From assembly GCA_947361225.1 (NCBI GenBank), contig CANAIK010000003.1, forward strand, positions 1 to 64,000: 64,000 nt of DNA. Reading direction: 5' to 3'. Position 1 is the stretch's first letter. Each line of letters opens with the position of its first letter. Of the stretch, positions 9,476 through 18,989 are shown one piece after another. Under the pieces are notes generated by a model, which worked only from the letters and a program-made list of their open reading frames with translations, was not told the origin of the DNA and made no database searches. A program made the translations under genes and the position numbers. This stretch comes from an uncultured bacterium (GTDB taxonomy: Bacteria; Cyanobacteriota; Vampirovibrionia; Gastranaerophilales; Gastranaerophilaceae).

Positions 9476-11149
9476 TTACAACAATTCCACACGATAAACA
9501 ACGTATTTTCCTTTATTTTCCTTGGATAAGGGTAAAAAATTAATCGTATTATTTCCTTGTTTTAAATATTGGGTAATATTCATTTTGATTACAGGGGTTT
9601 GATTAATTTGTTTTGTATCTAAGAATTCAAAACCGTTAATTGAGAAAGGAAAATCGCTGACATTTTTTTGATTGTCAATATATAAATAAGCCTCTTTGTA
9701 AGCGTCTTTGTCGAAATAGAATTCGGTTTTGTAGGAAATATTATATTCGTTAAATAACACCGTTTTAGGCATAGTTGAAATATTTATCCCCGAATAATAA
9801 TATTTTAAGATATCAGGATACTTAACCCCTTTTTTAGTTAAATTGTATGCTCCAAACTGGCTCATTCCGACGCTGTGTCCGAATCCTCCTCCAATAAACT
9901 TAAAATTGGTCGGATATTTTTCGTCCCCTTCGAAAATTTTTGTTAATAAATATTCGTCTTTGGGTTCTGTTTGTTGGATTCCCGAGGTTTCAACGTAAAA
10001 ATTGCCACTTGGTAATATTGCCCCGTTTTTCTTAATTAATCTTCTTATTCCAAGTTCTTTTTTAATCCTGTAATCACCGCTTTTGGATTTAATTTCCAAT
10101 TCCACGACTTTTCCCGATTGGGTTCTTTTGATTGGTTTAATTTCTCTTAAACCCTCAAAAGGAATGTCACCGTCGTATTTTGGGGTTACAAGATTTGCCC
10201 TTGATTGTTGTTGAAGAGTGTCTTTTAAAACATTCTCGAGCTCATCTTTTGTAAATTCTACACTCCAGCGAAACTTGGGGGAGTTAACATCCAGTCCGTT
10301 ATCTTTTTTTGAATAAAAATCTCTAATTTCTTCTTCCGTTTTAAGCGGTTTTTGATTGGGGTCATCGTATTTTGCCTTAAGATAAGGATGATTATTGCTT
10401 GGATAGCCCGTTCCAAAAACATCGTCCCAATCGTCCGTAATCCCCGGGGAGGTTGAAAAATAAAGGGCGCTAATCGGTTTTTCTTTATAAAGAGCGTAAA
10501 TTCCTTTTGTTTTTTCAACAGCGTTATCTGTTATTTCTCGATAAGAATTAACCCCGTAATAAACTTGAGAAGAAGTCGAATCAACAACATCATAATTAGG
10601 GTTGATATTTGCCCTTTGAACGTTGTTTCTTGCCGCTTCCGGCTGCGCTTTTAGAGCCTCAAGTCAGAAAGAAACAGGCATTTCATTAGGAACAACCCCT
10701 CGCAAATAATTTTGAATATCGACAACATTAACCAAATTAAAACGATTCGGTTTCTTAGATGCCCTAAGTTCCAACATTCCCTTGTATTTAGCAGGAGTCC
10801 CTTTTCGATTTAAATTAATAATAAGAAACTCGGAATTAGAACTAAGCAGCAGTGGACCCGTTAATTTTTCATACTTAGGTTTATTATCGATTGCAATATC
10901 GAATAATCCCTCTTTCATTGAAAAATAAAGCGTTTTGTTCCCGTCCACCGGTTCAATTTTGACATTTGTCGACATATCAATAATTTTTATTGTATCCAAA
11001 GACATTATTGAAACATTGTCGAATTCCTGGCTTGAAAAAGCCTGATTTGATAAACCCACTCTTATTGTTGTTTTTTCTTTTTCATAACCTAAGGTTATAT
11101 TCTCAATTAAAAACAAAAATAATATTAATATTAAAAATTTTACTCTCAT
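9476..11149 (-). pseudogene. spoIID: SpoIID/LytB-domain cell-wall protein interrupted by one in-frame TGA
   Basis: One open frame of about 557 codons, broken only by a TGA at 10665-10663. The first part (ATG 11149) has a signal peptide (MRVKFLILILFLFLIENITLG) and ends in DIQNYLRGVVPNEMPVSF. The frame continues right after the TGA with LEALKAQ, which is the next block of the SpoIID signature. It then runs with no other stop through FSTSPGITDDWDDVFG and GFGHSVGMSQFGAYNLTKKG to the C-terminus. SpoIID proteins are lytic transglycosylases acting on denuded glycan. The motif just after the stop (QPEAARNN) also departs from the family's usual QAVAARTY. The only in-frame restart codon seen is the GTG at 10105, too late for a whole domain. 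It could be a real nonsense mutation, an assembly error or read-through. murJ follows by 2 bases. Confidence 0.8.
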
Positions 11150-11152
11150 ATT

Positions 11153-11193
11153 AATATATTTTACAATTAAAAATTATTAATGTAAAATATATT
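11153..11193. promoter_or_regulatory. Mirror-image divergent promoter between spoIID and the MFS gene
   Basis: A perfect 13-base inverted repeat (AATATATTTTACA at 11153-11165 and its complement at 11181-11193), separated by 15 bases. Read on plus, TTTACA (11160-11165), a 17-base spacer and TAAAAT (11183-11188) form a sigma70-type promoter for the MFS gene. Read on minus, the identical promoter (TTTACA 11186-11181, 17 bases, TAAAAT 11163-11158) faces spoIID, whose ATG at 11149 is 8 bases past the -10. Each -35 box overlaps the other promoter's -10. Confidence 0.7.
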
Positions 11194-11221
11194 ATGTTTA
11201 TAGATTTTTTTGGAGAAAAAT

Positions 11222-12598
11222 ATGTCCTTCGACCAAAATTTAAGAAAATTTAGCTCAGCGCAACTGCTAAACTTTTGTATCGGGTTTTTCGGGTTGCAAT
11301 TTGCCTGGCAAATGAGAATTATTCTATCAGGACCCTTAACGGAATCCTTAGGCGCAAGTCCTTTGTTATATGGATTAATCTGGCTTGCAGGACCTGTTAC
11401 GGGGATTGTTGTTCAACCAATAATAGGAGCACTGTCTGATAACACATTCACTCGTTTTGGAAGAAGAATTCCATATTTATTCTTCGGAGCCCTTTTTGGG
11501 TCAATCGGTTTAATCTTGCTCCCTAAAAGTAAATTTTTAAGCAATCTTTTTGGACCCAATCACCCTGAACTTTTGGCACTTTTAATTGCCGCAATTTTTA
11601 TTTGGGTAATTGACGCTTGCGTAAACGCTGCTCAAGGTCCTTATAGAGCTTTAATTCCGGATAATATCCAAAAAAGTCAACACGGAATTGCAAATTCCTA
11701 TCTTAGTTTTGCAATCGGTTTGGGTTCTGTAATTGCCGCTGGAACCGCTCCTTTTTTAAAGTGGGCTTTTAATTATCAAATGTCAACCGACGCTCAATTT
11801 ACCATGGCAGGGATTGCATTTATCCTGGGGATGATTTGGACCTGTGTCACTTTTAAAGAAAACATTCCCAATAAAGAAGAACTAATGGAAAAGAAATTGG
11901 AAGCTAAAAAAACCGCCTCTAAATCTTTTATTGAAAACGTTAAAGACTTTTTGAATGCAAGTCCTGAGGTTGGAAAAATTTGTTTAATGCAATTTTTTTC
12001 CTGGATTGGATTAATGAGTTTGCTTATTTTCTTTACGCAATATGTTGTTCATATTCTATATTCGGTTCCTAATACCGCTGAATTAGCTCCTAATGTTGCA
12101 AAAGTTTTTGAAGGAGCCCAAATTGAAGCGCAGAATTTCGCATCGATTTGTTTAGCGTTTTTTAACCTAATTTGTTTTATTATTGCAATTCCTATTGCAA
12201 AAATGGCTCAAGCACAAGGAAACAAAAGAGTCCACGCTATTTCTCTTCTAACTATGGCGCTGGCTTATCTTCTTATTGCTTTTATGCCCAATAAAGTTAC
12301 TGTTTTTGCAGCAATGGGACTAGCGGGAATCGGCTGGGCGTCAACTTTATCCTTGCCTTTTGCAATGTTATCCAAATATATTAAAGAAGGAACAGAAGGA
12401 TCTGCTATGGGGATTTTTAATATCTTTATTTCAGCTCCCCAGGTCCTTGTTTGTACGGTTCTTGCCTGGTTTATTAATGTTGCAACTTATAATATGACAG
12501 GAGGATTCACAAACAACCACTGGGATTATGCTTTTATGTTCGGCGCAATAATGCTTGTTATCGCCTCTTTTATTGCATTATCCACAAAAGAAGATTAA
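11222..12598 (+). CDS. MFS transporter, GPH/sucrose-symporter-like
   Basis: 458-residue polytopic inner-membrane transporter with about 12 hydrophobic segments. The loop between helices 2 and 3 reads QPIIGALSDNTFTRFGRRIPY, the G..SD....R.GRR.P signature seen in sucrose/H+ symporters and related GPH-type sugar carriers. A sugar substrate is therefore a reasonable guess but not proven. I chose ATG 11222 because GGAG lies about 6 bases upstream; an upstream in-frame TTG at 11210 has no such support. It is driven by the mirror-image promoter shared with spoIID. A strong hairpin terminator follows the stop codon at once. Confidence 0.85.
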   Translation: MSFDQNLRKFSSAQLLNFCIGFFGLQFAWQMRIILSGPLTESLGASPLLYGLIWLAGPVTGIVVQPIIGALSDNTFTRFGRRIPYLFFGALFGSIGLILLPKSKFLSNLFGPNHPELLALLIAAIFIWVIDACVNAAQGPYRALIPDNIQKSQHGIANSYLSFAIGLGSVIAAGTAPFLKWAFNYQMSTDAQFTMAGIAFILGMIWTCVTFKENIPNKEELMEKKLEAKKTASKSFIENVKDFLNASPEVGKICLMQFFSWIGLMSLLIFFTQYVVHILYSVPNTAELAPNVAKVFEGAQIEAQNFASICLAFFNLICFIIAIPIAKMAQAQGNKRVHAISLLTMALAYLLIAFMPNKVTVFAAMGLAGIGWASTLSLPFAMLSKYIKEGTEGSAMGIFNIFISAPQVLVCTVLAWFINVATYNMTGGFTNNHWDYAFMFGAIMLVIASFIALSTKED

Positions 12599-12603
12599 AA
12601 CAA

Positions 12604-12625
12604 AAAGCCCCTTTTTAGGGGCTTT
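12604..12625. terminator. Bidirectional intrinsic terminator
   Basis: Eight-base-pair stem AAAGCCCC (12604-12611) and GGGGCTTT (12618-12625) with a six-base loop. It lies between the convergent MFS gene (ends 12598) and the giant minus-strand gene (ends 12648). The A/T-rich flanks can serve as U-tracts on either strand. Confidence 0.85.
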
Positions 12626-12647
12626 AAAATTAATTAATGCGCTTAAT

Positions 12648-15600
12648 TTAGAATTTTAAAATTTCTTGACAATAATTTATATAATTATCAATAACTGCTG
12701 CGTCCTCGATTTCAAAGAAGTTTTCATCATTTAATATATAATGTCGGACTTGCTCTAATAAATAATTATCGCCATTGCTATTGTCAATATTTCGAGCTTT
12801 TTGAATAAGATTATTTTTTTCTTGTTCCGATATAGGATTCTTAATATTCATCCAGGGGGTTGAAGAATCCTCGCAACCACTTATTGCGCCTCTTTGGTAT
12901 TTTTTTGTAATTTCAGATATTGCTTCTTGAGCCTCTAAACTTACGTTTTCTTTAAAGTATAAATTTATTGGATTCTCATAATCGCCCCAGTTCCTATCTG
13001 AAACCCTATAACAAAAATCAGCATCGTTTAGTTTTATTTTTTGTCCGTTTGCGTTTGTGTATGTTCCTTGTGTCATAAGCTCGTCTAATTCCTTAATTAA
13101 ATTAGCATCAAAGTTAACATTTAATAAAACTTTTTGTCCGGAGTAAACATCCCCTAAATCTGCCTTTTGTCTTATATACCCCCATCCATATCTAGGTTTA
13201 GTTTGTTTTATAAGATTATTTTGTGGTTCTTGGAACACTGAATCGTATATTTCATAGTTAACATCATCACCAAATTTACTTACATTTTTATAAGACTCCT
13301 TAATTTTATACTTAGGAAGAAACTCAAAAAGATTCTCACTTTCCGTGCGTCCTATAAATTTTGCATTTTTAGCTCCATTATTAACAATTTCCATTTGATT
13401 TCCATTATACGTAACCTCAATGCCTAGTCTATTTAACCCTTCTATTTCAAAAGACCCCAATCTACTAAGGTCATAACCCCTTGTTACACCTTCAACTTTA
13501 AGGTAAAAAGGTTCACATTCACGATATCCATATTTATCTTTGGTGGGCTCAATATTTATATAGTATTTTTCATTTTGTTTTAGAGTTTGCAATGTATCAA
13601 TATCATTTGTGCTAAAGGTTGTTTTATGTTGCACTGTAGATGTTGTCGAGTTTATTTTATTAACATTCTCAACTTTTGCATCAGTCGAATCAACTTGTTT
13701 AACAGGTTTAGTTTCTTTAATATTATCCGGTTGGATTTCATTGTCAGCTAAAGATTTGGATGGATTTTGATTATTGATATCAATATTATCAGCCAAAGTT
13801 TCCGTTTTCACATTTGCCAAATCATCAACTTGAACAGCTAGAATTTCTTGAGATACATTTTTTGCAACACTGGAAGAATTTTGATTAACAATAGCAATAT
13901 TATTATCAAAATTAGAAACTTTTTGATATTGTTCTACAACTTCTTTATAAGCTTTGTATTGTCCTGAGGAAAAGACTGTTTGATTGCCCAAAGATTCTTC
14001 CAGAGCAGAACCCAATTCATCACTTACATTGTAAGCTTTATCAAGAAGTGCGTTTGTTTGAGCGGTTGTTGGTTGAGATTCAATATTTATCCAAAAATTT
14101 GTTTTATTTTCTCGAGTACTAAGTGTTCCTCGTTGATATTTTTTTGTAATATCCACAAGCGCTCTTTTTGTTGCGTCATTAACATTGCCGTTAAAATAAA
14201 GGGTTATAGGATCCTCTCTATTTGCCCATTTTTCAATATTTTCGGCATTGTAGGTTTTATAATGAAATTCGGTATTGTCGATTGATACTTTTTTACCCTT
14301 AGAATTTGTGTAAGTCCCTTGAGTCATAAGTTCGTCTAATTCTTTAATTAAATTAGAATCCGCCTTGACATTCAAAGACGCTCTTTGTCCTTGATAATCA
14401 ACCGATGCTCCTTTAGCACTTCTATCACACCAAACTTTTTCATATTTTTTTAGTTTAACGTTATTATTAGAAGTTGCAACGGATTTTTTAATATCTGTTT
14501 TGTTTGTAAATGTATTTGTTTGATAAGCAGGATTTTTATAAGCTCCCGTTTGTTTTAGTTTTTGATATTGATCCTCAAGTTGGTTTACAAGCACGTTTTT
14601 ATCGTGCAAATTAGATAATAACAACTCGTTTTCTTGATTTAGGATTCTAATTTTGCTATCGGCAAAATTGGCTACTTCAAAACCGTCTGCTGTCTTTTTA
14701 ATTTCAAGAAAAACTCCATCTTCTTGTAAATCGTCCAGAAGATCTTCTGTAATATCTTTAATTGGAAGTCTTCCAACCCCTTCAATATCAATAAAAGCAT
14801 CGGGGTCGTTAATTAAGTAGCTTTTGTTCTTATCAAGCGTTGAAATATCACTTGAGTTAACAACTATTTTTTCAACATCGACTTTTGGTTCAACAACCGC
14901 ACTTTCAGCGGGTTTTGGGGTTAAATCATTCTCAGCCAATAATTTATTTATTTCATCAGCCTCTTTAACAACATCGCTTAAATCGACATCAATATCAGGT
15001 TCAATACCTTCGTCGAACTTAGATACAAAATCATCAGTTTGAACATCAACATCGACTTTTGGGTCAACAACCGCACTTTCAGCGGATTTTGGGGTTAAAT
15101 CGGTATCGGCGGTATTAATCTTAAAATTAGCATCCGATGTGATTTTTAAATCCAAGTCCTGAGTAACATTTTTTACAATAAATCCATCGTCAGTTTTATC
15201 AACCACAATTCCGATATTCTCAAGAATTCCTTTTTGATAATCACTAATTTGAGAAAGTTTAATTTGAGTATTTCCTAAATCAATACAAGCATCGGGATTA
15301 TCGATTAAATATTCACCCGGTTTTAGAATGGTTTCATTGTTAATATCAATTTTTACAATATCGTTAGAAAAACCGTTTGTAGCAAATTTGTTAGCATTTG
15401 GATTCAAGTTATCGACATCTATATTCTTAATAAGAAATCCATTATCGGTTTTATCAATAAATACGCCGGCGCTTTCAAGGATTTCTTTTTGATAAGTGCT
15501 TATTTCACTTAATTTTATTTTTGTTGAACCAATATTTACAGACGCATCCGGATTAGGAATTAAATACTCATTATTTGATAAAGGAATCACATCTTGAGTT

Positions 15601-17477
15601 TCATCAACAAAATTAGCTATGTCAAATAGTTTTTCGTCGTTCATTTCTTTAAATATTTGATTTAAAGCATCCCCCATATCATCTGCAAATGCATATTCTA
15701 AAGGAGCGTCTATATCTGTTGTTTTTGGTTTAGTAGAATTATTAGAAAATACATCATCTAAACCCTCAGCCAAGGCTCTTTCATAGTCATCGGTCAAGGA
15801 ATTAGTAAAATCATTAAGAATATCGTCTGAATTCCTTGTAATATCGTCTATTATTCCGGTGTCATTAAGAATATCATCTGAGTTTCTTACAATATCGTCT
15901 GTCATTCCGGCAGCTTTTTTAGATAATGGTTTAAGTGCTACATCCATACCCCAGCCAAGAATTGGAGATGCAACAAACCCTGCTTCCGCTCCTTTTATTG
16001 AATCAGAAACAATATCTTCATATCTTCCTTGCGCTACAGCTCTTCCTCCGGCATCGGCTGCGCCGACAAGTGAACCTTCAACCGCCCTTGATACAACCTT
16101 AGGAGCATTTGTCACAATTTTATTGGTTAGTGTTGTTTTAAGTGCTTGTTTTCCTGTTCCTTTAACAGTTTCCTCAACTGCCTCGAAGCCCAATTGTTTC
16201 ATTGCGGTTTTTCCGGCACTTCCTGCCATGGTTCCTGCTCCGTTTGCTAAAGGAGCCATAGCGCCATTGATAAATCCGGTTGTAGCATCATATTTAAAAT
16301 CGGTTTCCCAATTATAAGTTTTTTCATTGCCAATACAATCTGTTGCTTTAAAAAGGGGTTTCATTACAGCATTCACTCCACCTGCAGCAGCGCAAGTTAA
16401 AACTAAAGATGTTCCACCCGAAACAGGAGCAAGCGCAACCCCCGCTGCAGCAATTGCTAAAGACCCAATCCCCGTTACAACATCGGCTATTGTATCAACG
16501 CCCATTTGTTGTCCGTTTTGATATTCAATAACATCATTAAGAACAGACAAACTTCTTTGTCCGTCTTGCAATTTTAAGAATTCTTCTTGGGTTAAATCGT
16601 TTCCTGTTAAAGTTTTATAAGCATTTGCAAGATTATCGGGATTATTCTTTAAATCTTCCAATGTTTTTCTTGTTGAATCAAATTTTGCATCAATTTTATC
16701 GGACGAAGCTCCGATTCCTGTTAAATTTTTAAAACCGTGCCAAAGCCCTGAAATCCAACCGTTTTCACTTTCCGATTGGTCTTGAATTTGTTTAATTGAA
16801 TCAAGTTGATTTTCTAAAAAATTTGTAATTTCAGCTTTATTCTCATTAGATAAAGAACTGCAAAAATTATTTGCCTGTTCAATATTCTCAATTTTTTCAG
16901 CCTTTAAGGTTCTATCAAAAGTTGCTTTATAAAGTTCATCAAGTTTTGAAACATCCTGGGTTTGATTAATTTCATCCAGTTGTTTTTGCAAATTATCAAT
17001 TTCTTTTGCTTCTTTTTTATCCCCGCCTCCAAAAACGCCTTTAATCCAGTTCCAGGGCGCTGTTATAATTCCTCTTGATTGTTTTTTATTCTCAAGTGCA
17101 ATTTTTTTATTATTAATTTCATTCTCAATATCGGATTTAATATTATCGCAAGTTTCTTGCGTTAAATCAAAATCGGAAATATGAACAGTGTTGTTGCTGT
17201 TGTCATAAGTTGAGTTTAAATCATTTAAATTAAGGGTTTTGTCGTTATCGATTTTTGCAACTTCATCAATCAAATACAAAAGTGCGTCGTTTTTATCGTC
17301 AATATTAAATTTTGCGCTTAAAACATCCCTTAAAGAAACTGAGTTAATGTCCCCTTGTTCATTTTTAAGTTCGTCTATAACAGAAGCAAATTCTTCTTTT
17401 TTAATTTCTTTTGTGGAGTTTTGTTGAACCTTGTTATAAATTGCGTCATAACCGGTTAATTTGATTTCATCCGCCAT
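12648..17477 (-). CDS. Giant modular effector/toxin-like protein (1609 aa)
   Basis: Function unproven. Start ATG 17477 has AAGGAA about 7 bases upstream; the longer TTG start lacks support. Order of parts: an EF-hand-like, Asp/Asn-rich helical N-terminus (1-110); a coiled, charged region (110-320) with WNWIKGVFGGG and WISGLWHGFKNLTG repeats; a glycine/alanine-rich hydrophobic stretch (about 327-371 and 400-420), like the pre-toxin translocation segments of polymorphic toxins. Then come three copies of a roughly 55-residue module with YLIxNPDAxIDxG...DGFxVxN (about 632-686, 716-770, 876-937) and a divergent fourth (about 1286-1366). Two copies of a roughly 135-residue C-terminal domain follow (about 1012-1148 and 1427-1563), with NLIKELDELMTQGTYTN, EDPITLYF and ITKKYQRG. 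The latter pattern resembles the HopA1 effector family from memory; this needs a profile search. No classical signal peptide is seen. It stands alone between a terminator and divergent radA. Confidence 0.75.
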   Translation of the reverse strand: MADEIKLTGYDAIYNKVQQNSTKEIKKEEFASVIDELKNEQGDINSVSLRDVLSAKFNIDDKNDALLYLIDEVAKIDNDKTLNLNDLNSTYDNSNNTVHISDFDLTQETCDNIKSDIENEINNKKIALENKKQSRGIITAPWNWIKGVFGGGDKKEAKEIDNLQKQLDEINQTQDVSKLDELYKATFDRTLKAEKIENIEQANNFCSSLSNENKAEITNFLENQLDSIKQIQDQSESENGWISGLWHGFKNLTGIGASSDKIDAKFDSTRKTLEDLKNNPDNLANAYKTLTGNDLTQEEFLKLQDGQRSLSVLNDVIEYQNGQQMGVDTIADVVTGIGSLAIAAAGVALAPVSGGTSLVLTCAAAGGVNAVMKPLFKATDCIGNEKTYNWETDFKYDATTGFINGAMAPLANGAGTMAGSAGKTAMKQLGFEAVEETVKGTGKQALKTTLTNKIVTNAPKVVSRAVEGSLVGAADAGGRAVAQGRYEDIVSDSIKGAEAGFVASPILGWGMDVALKPLSKKAAGMTDDIVRNSDDILNDTGIIDDITRNSDDILNDFTNSLTDDYERALAEGLDDVFSNNSTKPKTTDIDAPLEYAFADDMGDALNQIFKEMNDEKLFDIANFVDETQDVIPLSNNEYLIPNPDASVNIGSTKIKLSEISTYQKEILESAGVFIDKTDNGFLIKNIDVDNLNPNANKFATNGFSNDIVKIDINNETILKPGEYLIDNPDACIDLGNTQIKLSQISDYQKGILENIGIVVDKTDDGFIVKNVTQDLDLKITSDANFKINTADTDLTPKSAESAVVDPKVDVDVQTDDFVSKFDEGIEPDIDVDLSDVVKEADEINKLLAENDLTPKPAESAVVEPKVDVEKIVVNSSDISTLDKNKSYLINDPDAFIDIEGVGRLPIKDITEDLLDDLQEDGVFLEIKKTADGFEVANFADSKIRILNQENELLLSNLHDKNVLVNQLEDQYQKLKQTGAYKNPAYQTNTFTNKTDIKKSVATSNNNVKLKKYEKVWCDRSAKGASVDYQGQRASLNVKADSNLIKELDELMTQGTYTNSKGKKVSIDNTEFHYKTYNAENIEKWANREDPITLYFNGNVNDATKRALVDITKKYQRGTLSTRENKTNFWINIESQPTTAQTNALLDKAYNVSDELGSALEESLGNQTVFSSGQYKAYKEVVEQYQKVSNFDNNIAIVNQNSSSVAKNVSQEILAVQVDDLANVKTETLADNIDINNQNPSKSLADNEIQPDNIKETKPVKQVDSTDAKVENVNKINSTTSTVQHKTTFSTNDIDTLQTLKQNEKYYINIEPTKDKYGYRECEPFYLKVEGVTRGYDLSRLGSFEIEGLNRLGIEVTYNGNQMEIVNNGAKNAKFIGRTESENLFEFLPKYKIKESYKNVSKFGDDVNYEIYDSVFQEPQNNLIKQTKPRYGWGYIRQKADLGDVYSGQKVLLNVNFDANLIKELDELMTQGTYTNANGQKIKLNDADFCYRVSDRNWGDYENPINLYFKENVSLEAQEAISEITKKYQRGAISGCEDSSTPWMNIKNPISEQEKNNLIQKARNIDNSNGDNYLLEQVRHYILNDENFFEIEDAAVIDNYINYCQEILKF
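14875..15101 (-). repeat. 53-base direct repeat inside the giant gene
   Basis: Two near-identical 53-base copies, 14875-14927 and 15049-15101, with two mismatches by my reading. They encode the linker peptide LTPKxAESAVVxPKVDV twice, between the modules at about 716-770 and 876-937. The copies lie 174 bases apart and look like a recent local duplication, so copy number could vary between strains. Confidence 0.8.
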
Positions 17478-17556
17478 ATGTCTTTCCTTCTTTAGAATCA
17501 AGTTTTAATAGTTAACGACTAAATTTTTTCAATTCTTTAAAAAAAATAAACTCAAC

Positions 17557-17585
17557 TTTACAAATATTTACGTATTTTCTATAAT
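17557..17585 (+). promoter_or_regulatory. radA promoter, probably giving a leaderless mRNA
   Basis: TTTACA at 17557-17562, a 17-base spacer and TATAAT at 17580-17585. The radA ATG begins at 17592, six bases past the -10, which is where transcription itself should start. No Shine-Dalgarno could fit in front of it. Confidence 0.75.
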
Positions 17586-17591
17586 TAATTT

Positions 17592-18989
17592 ATGGCTAAA
17601 GTAAAATCAAAATGGGTTTGTCAAAACTGCGGGTATGAAACGGTTTCTTATTTGGGAAGATGTCCTGAATGCAACCAATTCGGGACATTTATCGAAGAAA
17701 TTACAAAAAATATCGTAAAATTGGATTCAGCGAAACCCTCCAATTTGGTTGAAGGAGAAATTAAAATTTCAACCATAAAAGAAATCGAGTTGGACGAAAA
17801 AACAAGATTTAGAAGTGGAATTGAAGAACTGGATAGAGTTTTAGGGGGAGGATTTGTTCAAGGTTCACTTTTATTATTAGCAGGGGACCCGGGGATTGGG
17901 AAATCTACTTTAGTGTTGCAAACAACAAAGAGTATTTGCGAAATTAAGCTTAATCAAAAAAAACTCAATGTTTTATATGTTTGCGCTGAAGAATCGCCCC
18001 ATCAGGTTAAATTAAGGGCAAAACGCCTTGGAGTGGAACCGGATAATTTATTTTTAACGAATCAAACCTGTATAGATGAAATTATTAATCAAATTGATAC
18101 AATTAAACCCGATTTTTTAATTGTGGACAGTATTCAGAGTGTTTTTTGCGCAAATATCGCCTCAGGATCAGGAAGTGTGTCTCAAATTCGAGAATGCACT
18201 AATGTTCTAATGAGAATTGCTAAACAAAAAAATATTACAACAATAATAATAGGACACGTTACAAAAGAAGGAAATATTGCAGGTCCTAAGGTCTTAGAAC
18301 ATATGGTTGATACTGTAATTAACTTCGAAGGGGATAAATACAAGCAGTTTCGAATTCTAAGATGCATTAAGAATCGTTTTGGAACAATATCGGAATTGGG
18401 GGTTTTCAAAATGGAAGACGATGGTTTAATTGAAATTACAAGCCCGTCTCAAATTCTTTTGGATAGTCCCCATAATGCGCCAGGGAGTGCAAGAATTGCA
18501 ACTTGCGAAGGGAGCAGGGTGTTTTTGCACGAACTTCAAGCACTTGTCGGTTCAACCAACTACGCAAACCCGAGAAGGGTTGCTGTTGGACTCGAATACA
18601 ACAGGGTTTTACAGGTTTTAGCGGTTCTTGAAAAAAAAGTCGGTTTAAATTTATCCAAACAAGACGTTTATGTTAATGTCGTTGGAGGAATCGGGATAGT
18701 TGAACCAAGTTATGATTTAGGACTGGCATTAGCAATAATAAGTTCAATTCGAGATATTCCAATTAATCCTAATACTATTATCATTGGTGAAATTGGGCTT
18801 TTGGGTGAAATTCGATATGTTGATAATATTGAAAGAAGACTAAAAGAAGCCCAAAAGTTGGGCTTCCAAAAAGCAATAATACCAAAAGTTAACGATAGAA
18901 CCTATGAGAAAATTAAGGATTTAGGACTTACAATAAAACAGGTGTCAAAACTAACAGACGCAATTATACAGGGTTTAAAACAGGATTAA
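17592..18989 (+). CDS. radA: DNA repair protein RadA (Sms)
   Basis: RecA-related ATPase and branch-migration factor in homologous recombination. The 465-residue protein shows the complete architecture. There is a C4 zinc finger (Cys10, 13, 24, 27), a RecA core with Walker A GDPGIGKST at about 98-106, the RadA-specific KNRFG motif in the 250s, and a C-terminal Lon-protease-like domain (from about residue 290) with GGIGIVEPSYDLGLALAIISS. It has its own promoter immediately upstream and appears to be leaderless. Its stop codon overlaps the end of the convergent small gene by 4 bases. Confidence 0.97.
   Translation: MAKVKSKWVCQNCGYETVSYLGRCPECNQFGTFIEEITKNIVKLDSAKPSNLVEGEIKISTIKEIELDEKTRFRSGIEELDRVLGGGFVQGSLLLLAGDPGIGKSTLVLQTTKSICEIKLNQKKLNVLYVCAEESPHQVKLRAKRLGVEPDNLFLTNQTCIDEIINQIDTIKPDFLIVDSIQSVFCANIASGSGSVSQIRECTNVLMRIAKQKNITTIIIGHVTKEGNIAGPKVLEHMVDTVINFEGDKYKQFRILRCIKNRFGTISELGVFKMEDDGLIEITSPSQILLDSPHNAPGSARIATCEGSRVFLHELQALVGSTNYANPRRVAVGLEYNRVLQVLAVLEKKVGLNLSKQDVYVNVVGGIGIVEPSYDLGLALAIISSIRDIPINPNTIIIGEIGLLGEIRYVDNIERRLKEAQKLGFQKAIIPKVNDRTYEKIKDLGLTIKQVSKLTDAIIQGLKQD

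Noticed and set aside
10258-10518. 86-codon open frame on minus inside the second half of spoIID
   Set aside because: It is out of frame with the clear SpoIID coding sequence, which is open over the same stretch and shows family motifs; it is a shadow frame.
10663-10665. UGA recoded as glycine or another amino acid in spoIID
   Set aside because: Several intact genes here end in TGA at natural positions (aroH, nrnA, the GNAT-like and CpaF-like genes), so a genome-wide change of code does not hold. Local read-through cannot be excluded.
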